From NCBI RefSeq assembly GCF_001541315.1, contig NZ_LMVK01000012.1:124001-188000 (forward strand): DNA of 64,000 nt. The letters run 5' to 3'. Made by a program: the position numbers and the translations under genes. Position 1 is the first letter of the stretch; every line of letters starts with the position of its first letter. Shown here one piece after another: positions 14,213 through 23,138 of this stretch. The notes under the pieces are model-generated. The model saw only the letters and a list, made by a program, of their open reading frames with translations. It did no database searches and was not told where the DNA came from. This DNA is from Agrobacterium tumefaciens str. B6. GTDB taxonomy: Bacteria > Pseudomonadota > Alphaproteobacteria > Rhizobiales > Rhizobiaceae.

Positions 14213-17200
14213 ATGGCGACAATCGTTTTTCAGGCGGCGGGTGCGGCGCTCGGCGGCATTTTCGGTCCTTTGGGCGCAATGATCGGCCGGGCGGCCGGGG
14301 CGCTGGCGGGCAATGCCATCGACCGCACGCTGCTTTCGAACGGGCGGACGGTAACGGGCGCGCGTCTTTCGACGGCGCGCATTCCGGGGGCGGATGAGGG
14401 GGCGGCGATCAGCCGGCTTTATGGCACCGCAAGGATCGGCGGCACGCTGATCTGGGCGACGCGTTTTGAAGAAAGCATCGAGGTGGAGCGCCGCGGCGGC
14501 AAGGGCAACCGTGGCCCGAAGGTCGAAACCTTTCGCTATTTTGCCAATGTCGCCATCGGCCTGTGCGAAGGTGAGGCGGCCATGGTGCGGCGTGTCTGGG
14601 CCGATGGGCGGGAGTTGGACCTGAGCGCCATCGAGATGCGTTTTTATTCCGGCAGCGAGACACAATTGCCCGATCCTTTGATCGAGGCGAAGCAGGGGGC
14701 GGGCAATGCGCCGGCCTTTCGCGGACTGGCCTATGTGGTGTTCGAACGCCTGCCGCTCGATACTTATGGCAACCGCATTCCGCTGATGCAGTTCGAAGTG
14801 GTGCGGCCTGTCGGACGGCTGGAAAAAGCCATCCGCGCCATCACCATCATCCCCGGCGCAACGGAACATGGTTACGCCACCGTGCAGGTTTCCGAACGAA
14901 CGGGCATCGGCCAAAGCCGCATCATGAACCGCAATGGTTTGACCGCCGCGACGGATTGGCAGGCGGCAATCGACGAATTGCAGGCGCTCTGCCCCAATCT
15001 TGAGAGCGTGGCGCTGGTGGTGAGCTGGTTCGGCACGGATATGCGGGTGGGTGAATGCCGCATTCTGCCCGGCGTGGAGGTGGACGGCCGGGATGGGGAA
15101 ACGATGCCATGGTCCGTCGCCGGCCTTTCGCGCGGCGAGGCGCATCTCGTCAGCCATCACGGCGACGGTCCCGCCTATGGCGGTACACCCAACGACGAAA
15201 GCGTGTTGCAGGCCATCGCCGATCTCAAGGCGCGGGGTTTGCGAGTGTGCCTTTATCCCTTCGTGATGATGGATGTTCCCGTCGATAACGGTCTTGCCGA
15301 CCCCTATGGCAAAAGCGAGCAGGACGCTTATGCCTGGCGCGGGCGCATCACCTGCTTTCCCGCACCCGGCAGGGCCGGTTCTGCGGATCGCAGCGCTGGC
15401 GCACGGACGCAGGTTTCCGCCTTCTGCAATCGCCATGAAGGTTACCGGCGCATGGTGCTGCATTATGCGGCGCTGGCGGCTCGGGCGGGCGGGGTGGATG
15501 CCTTCCTGATCGGCTCGGAACTGCGCGGGCTGACGGCGCTGAGAGACGAGAATGATGCCTTTCCCTTTGTCGAGGAACTGGTGCGGTTGGCGGGCGACGT
15601 ACGGGCCGTGATGGGGCCGGCGGTGAAGCTGACCTATGCGGCGGACTGGAGCGAATATTTCGGCCACCAGCCGGCAGATGGTTCGGGCGACGTGTTCTTC
15701 CACCTCGACCCGCTCTGGGCGAGCCCTGAGATCGATGCTGTTGGCATCGACAATTACATGCCGCTCTCTGACTGGCGTGACGAGGATGCCGCGAACGGCA
15801 GTCCCGATGGCATGACCGGCCCGGATGATGCCGCCGCATTCCGTTATGCCATCACGGCAGGTGAGGGCTTCGACTGGTATTATTTCAGTGACGCAGACCG
15901 CGCAGCACGGCGGCGCACGCCGATTACGGACGGGCTGAAGGGCAAGCCTTGGGTGTTCCGCTACAAGGATATCAGGAACTGGTGGGGCAACCTCCATCAC
16001 GGCCGGGTGCGGGGAGTGGAGAAATCCACGCCGACCGCATGGGTGCCGGGCTCGAAGCCGATCTGGTTCACCGAACTCGGCTGCCCGGCGGTGGACAAGA
16101 GCGCGACACGCCCCAATGTCTTTCCCGATCCGAAATCGGCGGAAAACGCCTTTCCTTATTTCTCCCGCCGAAGCCGCGCCGACAGCCAGCAGCGGCGGTT
16201 TCTCGAGGCGCATCTCGACCATTGGCGTGAGGCCGCAGCGATGGTCGATGCAGACAGGGTCTATCTGTGGACCTGGGATGCACGGCCTTTTCCCGCCTTT
16301 CCGCAGAATGGCGCGGCATGGAGCGATGGGGCGAACTGGCGCACTGGCCACTGGCTGAATGGCCGGCTGGGAACGGCCACACTCGCCGATACCATCGCCG
16401 CCATCCTCACCGATCACGGCTTTTCCGCCTTCGACGTGTCCGCCGTCAGCGGTGTGACCTCGGCCCGCAACCTCCTGGAGCCGCTGATGGCGGCTTTCCA
16501 GGTGGATGTGGCGGAAGATGGCGGAACCCTGCGCTTCCGCTCCCGTAACACGGCGGTTTTGCCGGTCCGCGATATTGCCGTGCTGGCCGATCTGGAGGAC
16601 GAGCCGCTCTGGTCGGAAAGTCGCGGCCATGACAGCGATTTTGCGGCAGAGGCCGTGCTGACGTCTTTCAACCCGGCGCTGGATTACGAGCAGGGGAGTG
16701 CAAGGTCCCGCCGCATCGACAATGCCGGTAGCCGGGTCATGCGGCTTGATCTCAACGCCGCCCTGCCTGCGGAAACTGCGGAGGCGGCGGTCGAGGCGCT
16801 GTTGCGCGACAACCGGCAGGCGCAGCGCAGCCTGCGCTTTGCCCTGCCGCCTTCTGAAATCACCATCGAACCCGGCGATTGCATCCGCCTGCCGGAAGGC
16901 GCCTTTCCGCAAGCGCCTTCCGGGCGGTTTCTGGTGAGCCGCATTGAGGACGGCGCGGTGCGGCAGATGGAGGCGCGGGCCTTTTCCGCCGCCTTTTCGG
17001 TTTTCGCTGGTGGTGCGGAGGAACGGCGCAGCAACGCCGCAAGCGGTGCGGAAGGGTTCGCGCCCGAGGTACTGTTTCTCGATCTTCCCTGCCATGACGG
17101 CACCGCGCCGGAGGATTCGGCGCGGATTGCCGCCCTCGCAAAGCCCTGGCGGCCCATCATCATTTCCGCGTCGCCGGGCAGGGAAGGTTACCGGCGGCGC

Positions 17201-17983
17201 GTTCTGCTTGACCGGCCGGCGATGATCGGCGCGCTGGCAATGCCGCTGATATCAGGCCCTCCCGGCCGTTTCGACCGGAAAAACACCATCCTCGTCGATC
17301 TGCCCTTCGGTGAAGTGTCGTCGGCCGCGGAGCTTTCGGTGCTGAACGGCGAGAACCGTCTCGCCATCAAGGCCGCAAACGGCGTGTGGGAAATCGTCGC
17401 TTTCGCAAAGGCCGAAGAAATCGCACCCTCACGTTGGCGGCTTTCCTCTCTCCTGCGGGGACTGGCCGGCACGGAAGACGCACTGGCCGCAGGCGCGCCA
17501 AAGGGGGCGCCGGCGGTGGTTCTGGATCAGGCGGTGCAGCCGCTGGGTCTTGCCGCGAGCGAGCGCGGACGACGCCTGAGCTGGATCGCGGAAGCTGCGG
17601 GAATGGCGGGCGCAATGAGCGGGCCTTTTGCCTTCGAGGGAGGCTTGCGGGCGCTGACGCCGCTCGCGCCGGTCCATCTTTCCGCCGAACGGCGCGGGGA
17701 TGGCGTGCTGTTCAGGTGGAAACGTCGGGGCCGGGTGGAGGCCGACGGCTGGGATGCGAGCGAGATCCCGCTGGACGAGCCCTTCGAGCTTTATCGCGTC
17801 GAGGTGCTGGACGGCGAGACGGTGCGGCGCGTGGCGGAGGTTTCAGAACCCGTGTGGTTTTACCCCGCCGCAGACGAACTCACAGATTTCCCGGCCTTGC
17901 GGGATCACATTTCCGTGCGTGTCCGCCAGCTCGGCCGCGCGGTGCCCTCGGGCGTGGCGGCCAAGGCCGTTCTGCCGATCTGA
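14213..17983 (+). CDS. GTA tail-tip / host-specificity megatron (g15)
   Basis: A 1256-residue tail-tip protein that contacts the recipient cell. N-terminus: Gly/Ala-rich hydrophobic segment FQAAGAALGGIFGPLGAMIGRAAGALAGNAID, then the baseplate fold (TRFEESIEVERRGGKG, FRGLAYVVFERLPLDTYGNRIP). The middle is a TIM-barrel glycoside-hydrolase-like domain (about residues 430-750) with FLIGSELRGLT, VKLTYAADWSEYFGH and PIWFTELGCPAVDK. The C-terminal part holds further phage-tail beta domains ending in fibronectin-like strands. Size and order match RcGTA gp15. ATG 14213 is chosen; the frame stays open upstream into g14 but without a ribosome binding site. Confidence 0.93.
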   Translation: MATIVFQAAGAALGGIFGPLGAMIGRAAGALAGNAIDRTLLSNGRTVTGARLSTARIPGADEGAAISRLYGTARIGGTLIWATRFEESIEVERRGGKGNRGPKVETFRYFANVAIGLCEGEAAMVRRVWADGRELDLSAIEMRFYSGSETQLPDPLIEAKQGAGNAPAFRGLAYVVFERLPLDTYGNRIPLMQFEVVRPVGRLEKAIRAITIIPGATEHGYATVQVSERTGIGQSRIMNRNGLTAATDWQAAIDELQALCPNLESVALVVSWFGTDMRVGECRILPGVEVDGRDGETMPWSVAGLSRGEAHLVSHHGDGPAYGGTPNDESVLQAIADLKARGLRVCLYPFVMMDVPVDNGLADPYGKSEQDAYAWRGRITCFPAPGRAGSADRSAGARTQVSAFCNRHEGYRRMVLHYAALAARAGGVDAFLIGSELRGLTALRDENDAFPFVEELVRLAGDVRAVMGPAVKLTYAADWSEYFGHQPADGSGDVFFHLDPLWASPEIDAVGIDNYMPLSDWRDEDAANGSPDGMTGPDDAAAFRYAITAGEGFDWYYFSDADRAARRRTPITDGLKGKPWVFRYKDIRNWWGNLHHGRVRGVEKSTPTAWVPGSKPIWFTELGCPAVDKSATRPNVFPDPKSAENAFPYFSRRSRADSQQRRFLEAHLDHWREAAAMVDADRVYLWTWDARPFPAFPQNGAAWSDGANWRTGHWLNGRLGTATLADTIAAILTDHGFSAFDVSAVSGVTSARNLLEPLMAAFQVDVAEDGGTLRFRSRNTAVLPVRDIAVLADLEDEPLWSESRGHDSDFAAEAVLTSFNPALDYEQGSARSRRIDNAGSRVMRLDLNAALPAETAEAAVEALLRDNRQAQRSLRFALPPSEITIEPGDCIRLPEGAFPQAPSGRFLVSRIEDGAVRQMEARAFSAAFSVFAGGAEERRSNAASGAEGFAPEVLFLDLPCHDGTAPEDSARIAALAKPWRPIIISASPGREGYRRRVLLDRPAMIGALAMPLISGPPGRFDRKNTILVDLPFGEVSSAAELSVLNGENRLAIKAANGVWEIVAFAKAEEIAPSRWRLSSLLRGLAGTEDALAAGAPKGAPAVVLDQAVQPLGLAASERGRRLSWIAEAAGMAGAMSGPFAFEGGLRALTPLAPVHLSAERRGDGVLFRWKRRGRVEADGWDASEIPLDEPFELYRVEVLDGETVRRVAEVSEPVWFYPAADELTDFPALRDHISVRVRQLGRAVPSGVAAKAVLPI

Positions 17984-18017
17984 CATGTGTCTGAAAAACA
18001 ACGCAAAGGATGAGATT

Positions 18018-18224
18018 ATGGACAGTACCAAAGCGTGGTATCAATCGCGCACGATCTGGGGTGCTCTGGTCGCGGTTTTCGCACCGCTTTTCAGCATTGC
18101 CGGCCTTGAGCTGCCCGCCGGTCTGCAAGGCGAACTTGCGGACGAGCTGGTGACGGTTGCGGGCGGAATTGGCGGCCTGATCGCACTTTACGGCCGCCTT
18201 TCGGCGACCAGCGCCATTCGCTGA
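18018..18224 (+). CDS. Holin-like small membrane protein closing the GTA cluster
   Basis: A 68-residue protein, MDSTKAWYQSRTIWGALVAV onward, with one or two hydrophobic segments (about residues 14-32 and 44-60) separated by an acidic turn. The start (charged, W-Y-x-S-x-T-I-W-G) resembles small phage holins. It lies 35 bases after the tail-tip gene with AAAGGA 7 bases before the ATG, and before a terminator-like hairpin, so it is the last gene of the cluster. With the GH19 endolysin at the other end it could supply particle release. Holin function is inferred from size, topology and context. Confidence 0.6.
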   Translation: MDSTKAWYQSRTIWGALVAVFAPLFSIAGLELPAGLQGELADELVTVAGGIGGLIALYGRLSATSAIR

Positions 18225-18240
18225 CAGCACATGCGAAGAC

Positions 18241-18276
18241 GCCGCTCCCGCGTTACGCCCTTGCGGCGGGGGCGGC
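18241..18276 (+). terminator. Terminator-like hairpin at end of GTA cluster
   Basis: GCCGCTCCCGC (18241-18251) pairs with GCGGGGGCGGC (18266-18276), one mismatch in 11, loop of 14. Only a weak T-rich tail (ATTCATTTG) follows. Position directly after the last GTA gene and before feuN suggests transcript termination. Confidence 0.45.
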
Positions 18277-18361
18277 ATTCATTTGCCATTCAGACGCTTT
18301 GCGCTACATATTCGGTCACAATACGGTTCGAGACGCACCCGGTTTTTTGGAAGTTTGTGCA

Positions 18362-18616
18362 ATGGCATCACCTCTCATCATCGCGACGCTTGCAGCCGGG
18401 CTTTCCGGTTTCACGGCGCCCGAGGCTGATCTGCAGGGCCATTACATACTGGCGGCGAGCGACTGCGGCGCAGCCGTTGCCCGCGTCGTGCGCGAAACCG
18501 GTGGTCAGCTGCTTTCGGTCTATCCTTCCGGCGATGGTCAGTCCTGTGTCGTCACCGTTCTCGTCCAGGGTAATGGCGAGCGCCCGCGCAAGGTGACGAT
18601 GCGCGTGCCGATGTAG
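18362..18616 (+). CDS. feuN: FeuN-like small periplasmic regulator
   Basis: An 84-residue exported protein: hydrophobic N-terminus (ASPLIIATLAAGLSG) with a likely cleavage near GFTAPEA, then a compact domain with two cysteines (SDCGAAV and GQSCVVTV) that could form a disulfide, ending RKVTMRVPM. It lies 93 bases upstream of an feuP-type regulator. In Sinorhizobium meliloti FeuN is a small periplasmic protein of nearly the same length, encoded at this position, that restrains the FeuQ kinase. Identification rests on size, export signal and synteny. Start ATG 18362; an in-frame ATG at 18299 would spoil the signal peptide. Confidence 0.72.
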   Translation: MASPLIIATLAAGLSGFTAPEADLQGHYILAASDCGAAVARVVRETGGQLLSVYPSGDGQSCVVTVLVQGNGERPRKVTMRVPM

Positions 18617-18709
18617 CTTGCCCGCATCGCCGAAATATCGGAAAACAATCCGAAACATTTAGCATGACCGACCCCGCGCGCGGGCCGGGACGGAAGGAAA
18701 GGGCTGATA

Positions 18710-19381
18710 ATGCGTATTCTCGTTGTTGAGGACGATGCCAATCTCAATCGGCAGCTGACCGACGCGCTGAAAGAAGCCGGTTATGTTGTCGATCAGGCAT
18801 TTGACGGCGAGGAAGGGCATTATCTCGGCGATACCGAGCCCTATGACGCGATCGTTCTCGATATCGGCCTGCCGCAGCTGGATGGCATTACCGTCGTCGA
18901 AAAATGGCGTGCGGCCGGCAAGGCCATGCCTGTTCTCATCCTCACCGCCCGCGACCGCTGGAGCGACAAGGTCGCCGGCATTGACGCCGGCGCCGATGAC
19001 TACGTCACCAAGCCTTTCCATGTCGAAGAGGTTCTCGCCCGTGTGCGCGCGCTCATCCGCCGCGCCGCCGGCCATGCCTCCTCCGAACTCGTCTGCGGCC
19101 CGGTCCGGCTCGACACCAAATCCTCCAAGGCGACCGTCAACGGTACGACGCTGAAGCTCACCTCGCATGAGTTCCGGCTGTTGTCCTATCTCATGCATCA
19201 CATGGGCGAGGTCGTGTCGCGCACGGAGCTGGTCGAACATATGTACGATCAGGATTTCGACCGCGATTCCAATACGATCGAGGTGTTTGTCGGACGTTTG
19301 CGCAAGAAGCTCGGGGTTGATCTGATCGAGACGATCCGTGGTCTCGGTTACCGGATGCAAGCGCCGGCAGATGCGAAGTAA
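18710..19381 (+). CDS. feuP: FeuP response regulator, OmpR/PhoB family
   Basis: A 223-residue two-component response regulator. Receiver domain: acidic pair in VVEDDA, phospho-acceptor D51 (VLDIGLP), T79 and K101 (YVTKPFH). C-terminal winged helix from about residue 125 with TSHEFRLLSYLMHH, NTIEVFVGRLRKK and TIRGLGYRM. In S. meliloti FeuPQ acts in envelope/osmotic adaptation including cyclic glucan export genes; the role here is by homology. The kinase gene overlaps its last codons. Confidence 0.85.
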   Translation: MRILVVEDDANLNRQLTDALKEAGYVVDQAFDGEEGHYLGDTEPYDAIVLDIGLPQLDGITVVEKWRAAGKAMPVLILTARDRWSDKVAGIDAGADDYVTKPFHVEEVLARVRALIRRAAGHASSELVCGPVRLDTKSSKATVNGTTLKLTSHEFRLLSYLMHHMGEVVSRTELVEHMYDQDFDRDSNTIEVFVGRLRKKLGVDLIETIRGLGYRMQAPADAK

Positions 19382-20771
19382 TTCTCTCACCGCCCGCGTT
19401 CTGCTGCTCGCCTCGCTATGGTCGGCGCTGGCGCTGGTGGTGATCGCCGTCGTCATCTCGACGCTTTACCGGCAGGGGGTGGAGCGCAGCTTCACCGATC
19501 TTCTCAGGGCGCAGCTCTATAACGTCATCAATTCCGTGACGATTTCCAACGAGAATACGCTGGCCGGCAGCCCGCAGCTCGGCGACCTGCGTTTTTCGCA
19601 GCCCGATACCGGCTGGTACTGGGTTGTCGAGCCGCTTGGCAATTTCCAGACCGCGCCGCTGGTTTCCTCGTCGCTGGGCGTCTCCACCTTGCCGGTGCCG
19701 AGCATTCTCGATGCGCCCTTCGACAACCGCTATGAGCGCTTTTATGCCGTGACCGACGAGGCCGGCAATCAGGTGCGTGTGGCGGAAACCGAAGTCGTGC
19801 TGGATGGCGAGGGGCGTGCCGCGCGTTTCCGCGTTTCCGGCAATCTGAATGTCGTGGAAGACGATGTACGGGATTTCTCCAACAGCCTCTATCTGGCGCT
19901 CGCCGTTTTCGGTGTGGGCAGTCTGGTCGTCAATGGCCTCGCCATTCTCTACAGTCTGCGGCCGCTCGATCAGGCTCGCGTCGCGCTTGGCAAGATCAGG
20001 GGCGGGGAGGCGGAAAGCCTAGAAGGTGAATTCCCGCGCGAAATCCAGCCGTTGGCCAATGAGGTCAACGCGCTCATCGACAGCAATCGCCGCCTCGTGG
20101 AGCGCGCCCGCATGCAGGTGGGCAACCTCGCGCATTCGCTGAAGACGCCGATCGCCGTTCTTCTCAACGAGGCGCGCACGCTGGACCCGCAGCATGGCGA
20201 TCTGGTGCGGGCGCAGGCCGATGCCATGCAGGCGCAGGTGCAATCCTATCTCTCCCGCGCCCGCATCGCCGCCCAGCGCGGTTCTATCCTCGCCCGCGTG
20301 GAAGCGGAACCGGCACTGGAACGGCTGGTGCGCGTCATGCGTCGCCTGAACCCCGACAAGCAGTTTGTCCTGAATTTCGAGCAGGCCGGCGCCGTGCTTG
20401 GCATGGAGCAGCAGGATCTGGAGGAGGTCGTCGGCAATCTTCTGGAAAATGCCGCGCGTTTTGCGCAGACGCGCGTGGTCATCACGCTTGCGACCGGCAC
20501 GCACCCATCGTCCGACGCCGAAATCGCCCGTCGCTCCTGGGTGGAGCTGACTGTCGAGGATGACGGGCCGGGGCTGGAGCCGGGACAGATCAGCGAAGCG
20601 ATGAAGCGCGGCAGGCGGCTGGACGAGAGCCGGCCGGGCACGGGTCTCGGATTGTCGATCGTTTCCGAGGTGGTGTCAGAGTACCATGGCCGCTTTTCGC
20701 TGTCGCGCAGCGCCATCGGCGGCCTTAAAGCCGATCTGATTTTGCCGGGCCTTTCGAAAGAGCTTGCGTGA
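19371..20771 (+). CDS. feuQ: FeuQ sensor histidine kinase
   Basis: A 466-residue membrane sensor kinase. Two transmembrane helices (about residues 8-32 and 172-194) bracket a periplasmic sensor domain of about 140 residues, the presumed target of FeuN. The cytoplasmic part has an LRPLDQ HAMP-like linker, phospho-acceptor H255 in NLAHSLKTP, N-box VVGNLLENAARF, G-box DDGPGLEPG and GTGLGLSIV. The ATG at 19371 overlaps feuP by 11 bases. An acidic four-residue insertion in the ATPase lid is not obvious, so it looks a normal active kinase. Confidence 0.85.
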   Translation: MRSNSLTARVLLLASLWSALALVVIAVVISTLYRQGVERSFTDLLRAQLYNVINSVTISNENTLAGSPQLGDLRFSQPDTGWYWVVEPLGNFQTAPLVSSSLGVSTLPVPSILDAPFDNRYERFYAVTDEAGNQVRVAETEVVLDGEGRAARFRVSGNLNVVEDDVRDFSNSLYLALAVFGVGSLVVNGLAILYSLRPLDQARVALGKIRGGEAESLEGEFPREIQPLANEVNALIDSNRRLVERARMQVGNLAHSLKTPIAVLLNEARTLDPQHGDLVRAQADAMQAQVQSYLSRARIAAQRGSILARVEAEPALERLVRVMRRLNPDKQFVLNFEQAGAVLGMEQQDLEEVVGNLLENAARFAQTRVVITLATGTHPSSDAEIARRSWVELTVEDDGPGLEPGQISEAMKRGRRLDESRPGTGLGLSIVSEVVSEYHGRFSLSRSAIGGLKADLILPGLSKELA

Positions 20772-20876
20772 GGCAAGAAAAAAGGCAAGAAATTCAATGC
20801 CGGTATATTAGGTGCAATGCGGTAGGAAAGAGGACAGGGTTTGGTTGACGTGTATGATGGCTGCCGCTCCGTGACA

Positions 20877-21305
20877 ATGCGTTCGCTGGTGTCACGCCCG
20901 GCACTTCTCTCGATCCTGTGCGTATCGATGCTGAGCGCCTGCACCACCACGGGCACCCGCCCGGCGGGCGGCGGCCTGTTTGGCCGCTCTGCGCAGCCCT
21001 CGACGCCCTTTCTTGCCAATCTGGAAGGCGGTATTGTCGGGCGAAGCGGCGTTGAGCTTGACAGGGGTGACCAGACCAAGGCGCTGGAAGCCGAATATAA
21101 GGCGCTGGAAACGGCTCCGGTCGGCACGCCTGTCACCTGGACGGGCGATGACGCCAAGGGCCAGGTGGTCGCCAATGCGCCCTATCAGGTCGGCAATCAG
21201 AATTGCCGGCAATATTCGCATACCTTGACGGTCGACGGACGGGAAACCAGGGCGCGCGGTGCAGCCTGCCGCAATGCCGATGGAAGCTGGTCGCCGCTGA
21301 CGTAA
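20877..21305 (+). CDS. Lipoprotein with surface-antigen-like C-terminal domain
   Basis: A 142-residue lipoprotein. The N-terminal signal ends in the lipobox LSAC (Cys about residue 22). The mature part carries LEAEYKALETAPVGTPVTW and a C-terminal domain with paired cysteines (NCRQYSHTLTVDGRET and AACRNADGSW) typical of the RT0821/17-kDa surface antigen type. Start ATG 20877 places the signal peptide at the end; GTG 20871 and TTG 20841 are in frame upstream. It lies between feuQ and the cyc operon, separated from both by over 100 bases. Confidence 0.72.
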   Translation: MRSLVSRPALLSILCVSMLSACTTTGTRPAGGGLFGRSAQPSTPFLANLEGGIVGRSGVELDRGDQTKALEAEYKALETAPVGTPVTWTGDDAKGQVVANAPYQVGNQNCRQYSHTLTVDGRETRARGAACRNADGSWSPLT

Positions 21306-21465
21306 CCAGTTTGACGTAAATCAAGGTCACGGGCCTTTTGCGATGACAAGAAGAGGCATAGCGGTGCAGCCGGGAGATGGCCTGCGGTGCGGCGTGATGT
21401 CTCAAATTCGCGTCATCCCCGCGCTTCATGTTTCCATGTGCCGCGCATTCGAGTAATTGAGCCTT

Positions 21466-22629
21466 ATGTTCTGGATTGTCGTTGCGATATTGACGGCGGC
21501 TGTTGCCATCGTCCTGATGTACCCGCTGATGCGGAAGACCGAGGCGCCCGAGACGCGCCGCGACGGTGAGGTTGCCGTTTATCGCGACCAGCTGGCCGAA
21601 CTCGACCGCGAACGCGCCGCCGGCCTGATCGGGCAAACCGAAGCGGATTATGCCCGCGCCGAAATCGGCCGCCGGCTTCTCGCTGCCGCCGAGACGGAAG
21701 AGCAGCCCGGCAGAGAGGCGCGTCCGCTGCGGCACAATCTCGCCGCCAGCCTCATCACCATTCTCTTGCCCGCACTCGGCCTCTGTCTTTACATCTGGAA
21801 CGGCAGTCCGGAGGTGCCGGACATGCCGCTCGAGGCACGTCTTGAAAAGCCCGGTAACGACATGAACCTGCTGGTCGCACGGGCCGAAAGGCATCTGGCG
21901 CAGAACCCGGATGACGGCGCGGGCTGGGACATTCTCGCGCCGATCTATTTCAAGACATTGCGGCTTGGCGATGCCGAGCTTGCCTATCGCAATGCGCTTC
22001 GTATTCTGGGCCCGAGCGCCGAACGATTGACGGGCCTTGGCGAAACGCGGGTTGCCGGCAATGACGGCATCGTCATAGAGGCCGCGCGCGATGCGTTTGC
22101 GCAGGCCGAACAGTTGAAACCCGGCAATCCGCGCGCCCGCTTCTATCTGGCGCTTTCGCTGGAGCAGGCGGGCAAGGCGGAGGAAGCACGCGCGGCCTTT
22201 GCAGCGCTGGCGGCCGATGCGCCGGCCGGCGCGCCGTGGCTGCCGCTGGTTCAAGAGCATATCGCCCGCCCCGGCGGCGCGGCGCCCCCCGCCGCACCCG
22301 GCCCGAACGCTGAGGATATGGCGGCGGCCAACGACATGACGGCTTCCGACCGGCAGGCGATGATCGAAGGCATGGTGTCGAGCCTCGATGCCAAGCTCAA
22401 GGAAAACCCCGCCGATTTTGAAGGCTGGATGCGGCTTGTACGCGCCTATTCGGTGCTGAAGAACGAAGCCAAGGCTGGAGAGGCCCTGCGGGCGGGGCTG
22501 AAGGCTTTCCCGCCGGAGGGTGAACAGGGCAGGCAGCTTCTGGCGCTGGCGAAGGAGCTGGGCGTTTCCGCCGGGCCGATCCGTACGAACGGGCAACAGG
22601 ATGCTGCGCCGCAGGGAGTGACGCAATGA
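21466..22629 (+). CDS. cycH: Cytochrome c maturation protein CycH (CcmI)
   Basis: A 387-residue membrane protein that holds apocytochrome c for heme ligation. Two N-terminal membrane helices ([21 protein letters not shown], and [20 protein letters not shown] near 90-110) flank a charged cytoplasmic loop containing [17 protein letters not shown], the family hallmark. The periplasmic part holds TPR-like helical repeats ([26 protein letters not shown] and later copies). First gene of a four-gene operon with 4-base overlaps throughout. ATG 21466 is preferred to TTG 21457. Confidence 0.92.
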   Translation: MFWIVVAILTAAVAIVLMYPLMRKTEAPETRRDGEVAVYRDQLAELDRERAAGLIGQTEADYARAEIGRRLLAAAETEEQPGREARPLRHNLAASLITILLPALGLCLYIWNGSPEVPDMPLEARLEKPGNDMNLLVARAERHLAQNPDDGAGWDILAPIYFKTLRLGDAELAYRNALRILGPSAERLTGLGETRVAGNDGIVIEAARDAFAQAEQLKPGNPRARFYLALSLEQAGKAEEARAAFAALAADAPAGAPWLPLVQEHIARPGGAAPPAAPGPNAEDMAAANDMTASDRQAMIEGMVSSLDAKLKENPADFEGWMRLVRAYSVLKNEAKAGEALRAGLKAFPPEGEQGRQLLALAKELGVSAGPIRTNGQQDAAPQGVTQ

Positions 22630-23138
22630 CCCGCAAACAGAAACGTCTCGCGATCATCGGCGGCGGCATGAGCTTCATCGTTGCAGCCGTACTGCTCGTC
22701 ATGTTCGCCTTTGGCCAGTCGATTGCCTATTTCTACATGCCCGCCGATCTGGAGAAGACGCCCGTCAACCCCGGCACCCGCATCCGCCTTGGCGGGCTGG
22801 TGGCGGAAGGCTCGATCAAGCGCGGCGAGGGCCGCACGGTGAGCTTTACGGTGACAGATGGCGAGGCCAATGTGCCGGTCAGCTATACCGGCATCCTGCC
22901 CGATCTCTTTCGCGAAGGGCAGGGCGTGGTGACCGAAGGCATGTTCGACGCCGCGACCCACGGCTTCGTGGCCGACAGCGTGCTGGCCAAGCACGATGAG
23001 AACTACATGCCGAAGGAAGTGGCAGACCGGCTGAAGGACAAGGGCCTGTGGCAACATGGCGGAGAGGGTGAGGAACCCGCCGCCGCGACGCCGTCGGCCA
23101 GTGCGACTTCGCCCGACAAGACCGGAGCAACCAAATGA
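22626..23138 (+). CDS. cycJ: Heme chaperone CycJ (CcmE)
   Basis: A 170-residue membrane-anchored heme chaperone. It starts [14 protein letters not shown] with one membrane helix, followed by [24 protein letters not shown] and the OB-fold domain with [17 protein letters not shown]. The heme-binding motif is present as [10 protein letters not shown]: the histidine that links heme covalently and the following tyrosine are both intact. The low-complexity C-terminal tail (Ala/Thr/Ser-rich) is dispensable in relatives. ATGA overlaps on both sides. Confidence 0.94.
   Translation: MTRKQKRLAIIGGGMSFIVAAVLLVMFAFGQSIAYFYMPADLEKTPVNPGTRIRLGGLVAEGSIKRGEGRTVSFTVTDGEANVPVSYTGILPDLFREGQGVVTEGMFDAATHGFVADSVLAKHDENYMPKEVADRLKDKGLWQHGGEGEEPAAATPSASATSPDKTGATK

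Noticed and set aside
14099..17095. Minus-strand open frame of 998 codons across the tail-tip gene
   Set aside because: Shadow frame; no family features and no ribosome site, and the plus strand encodes a clear g15.
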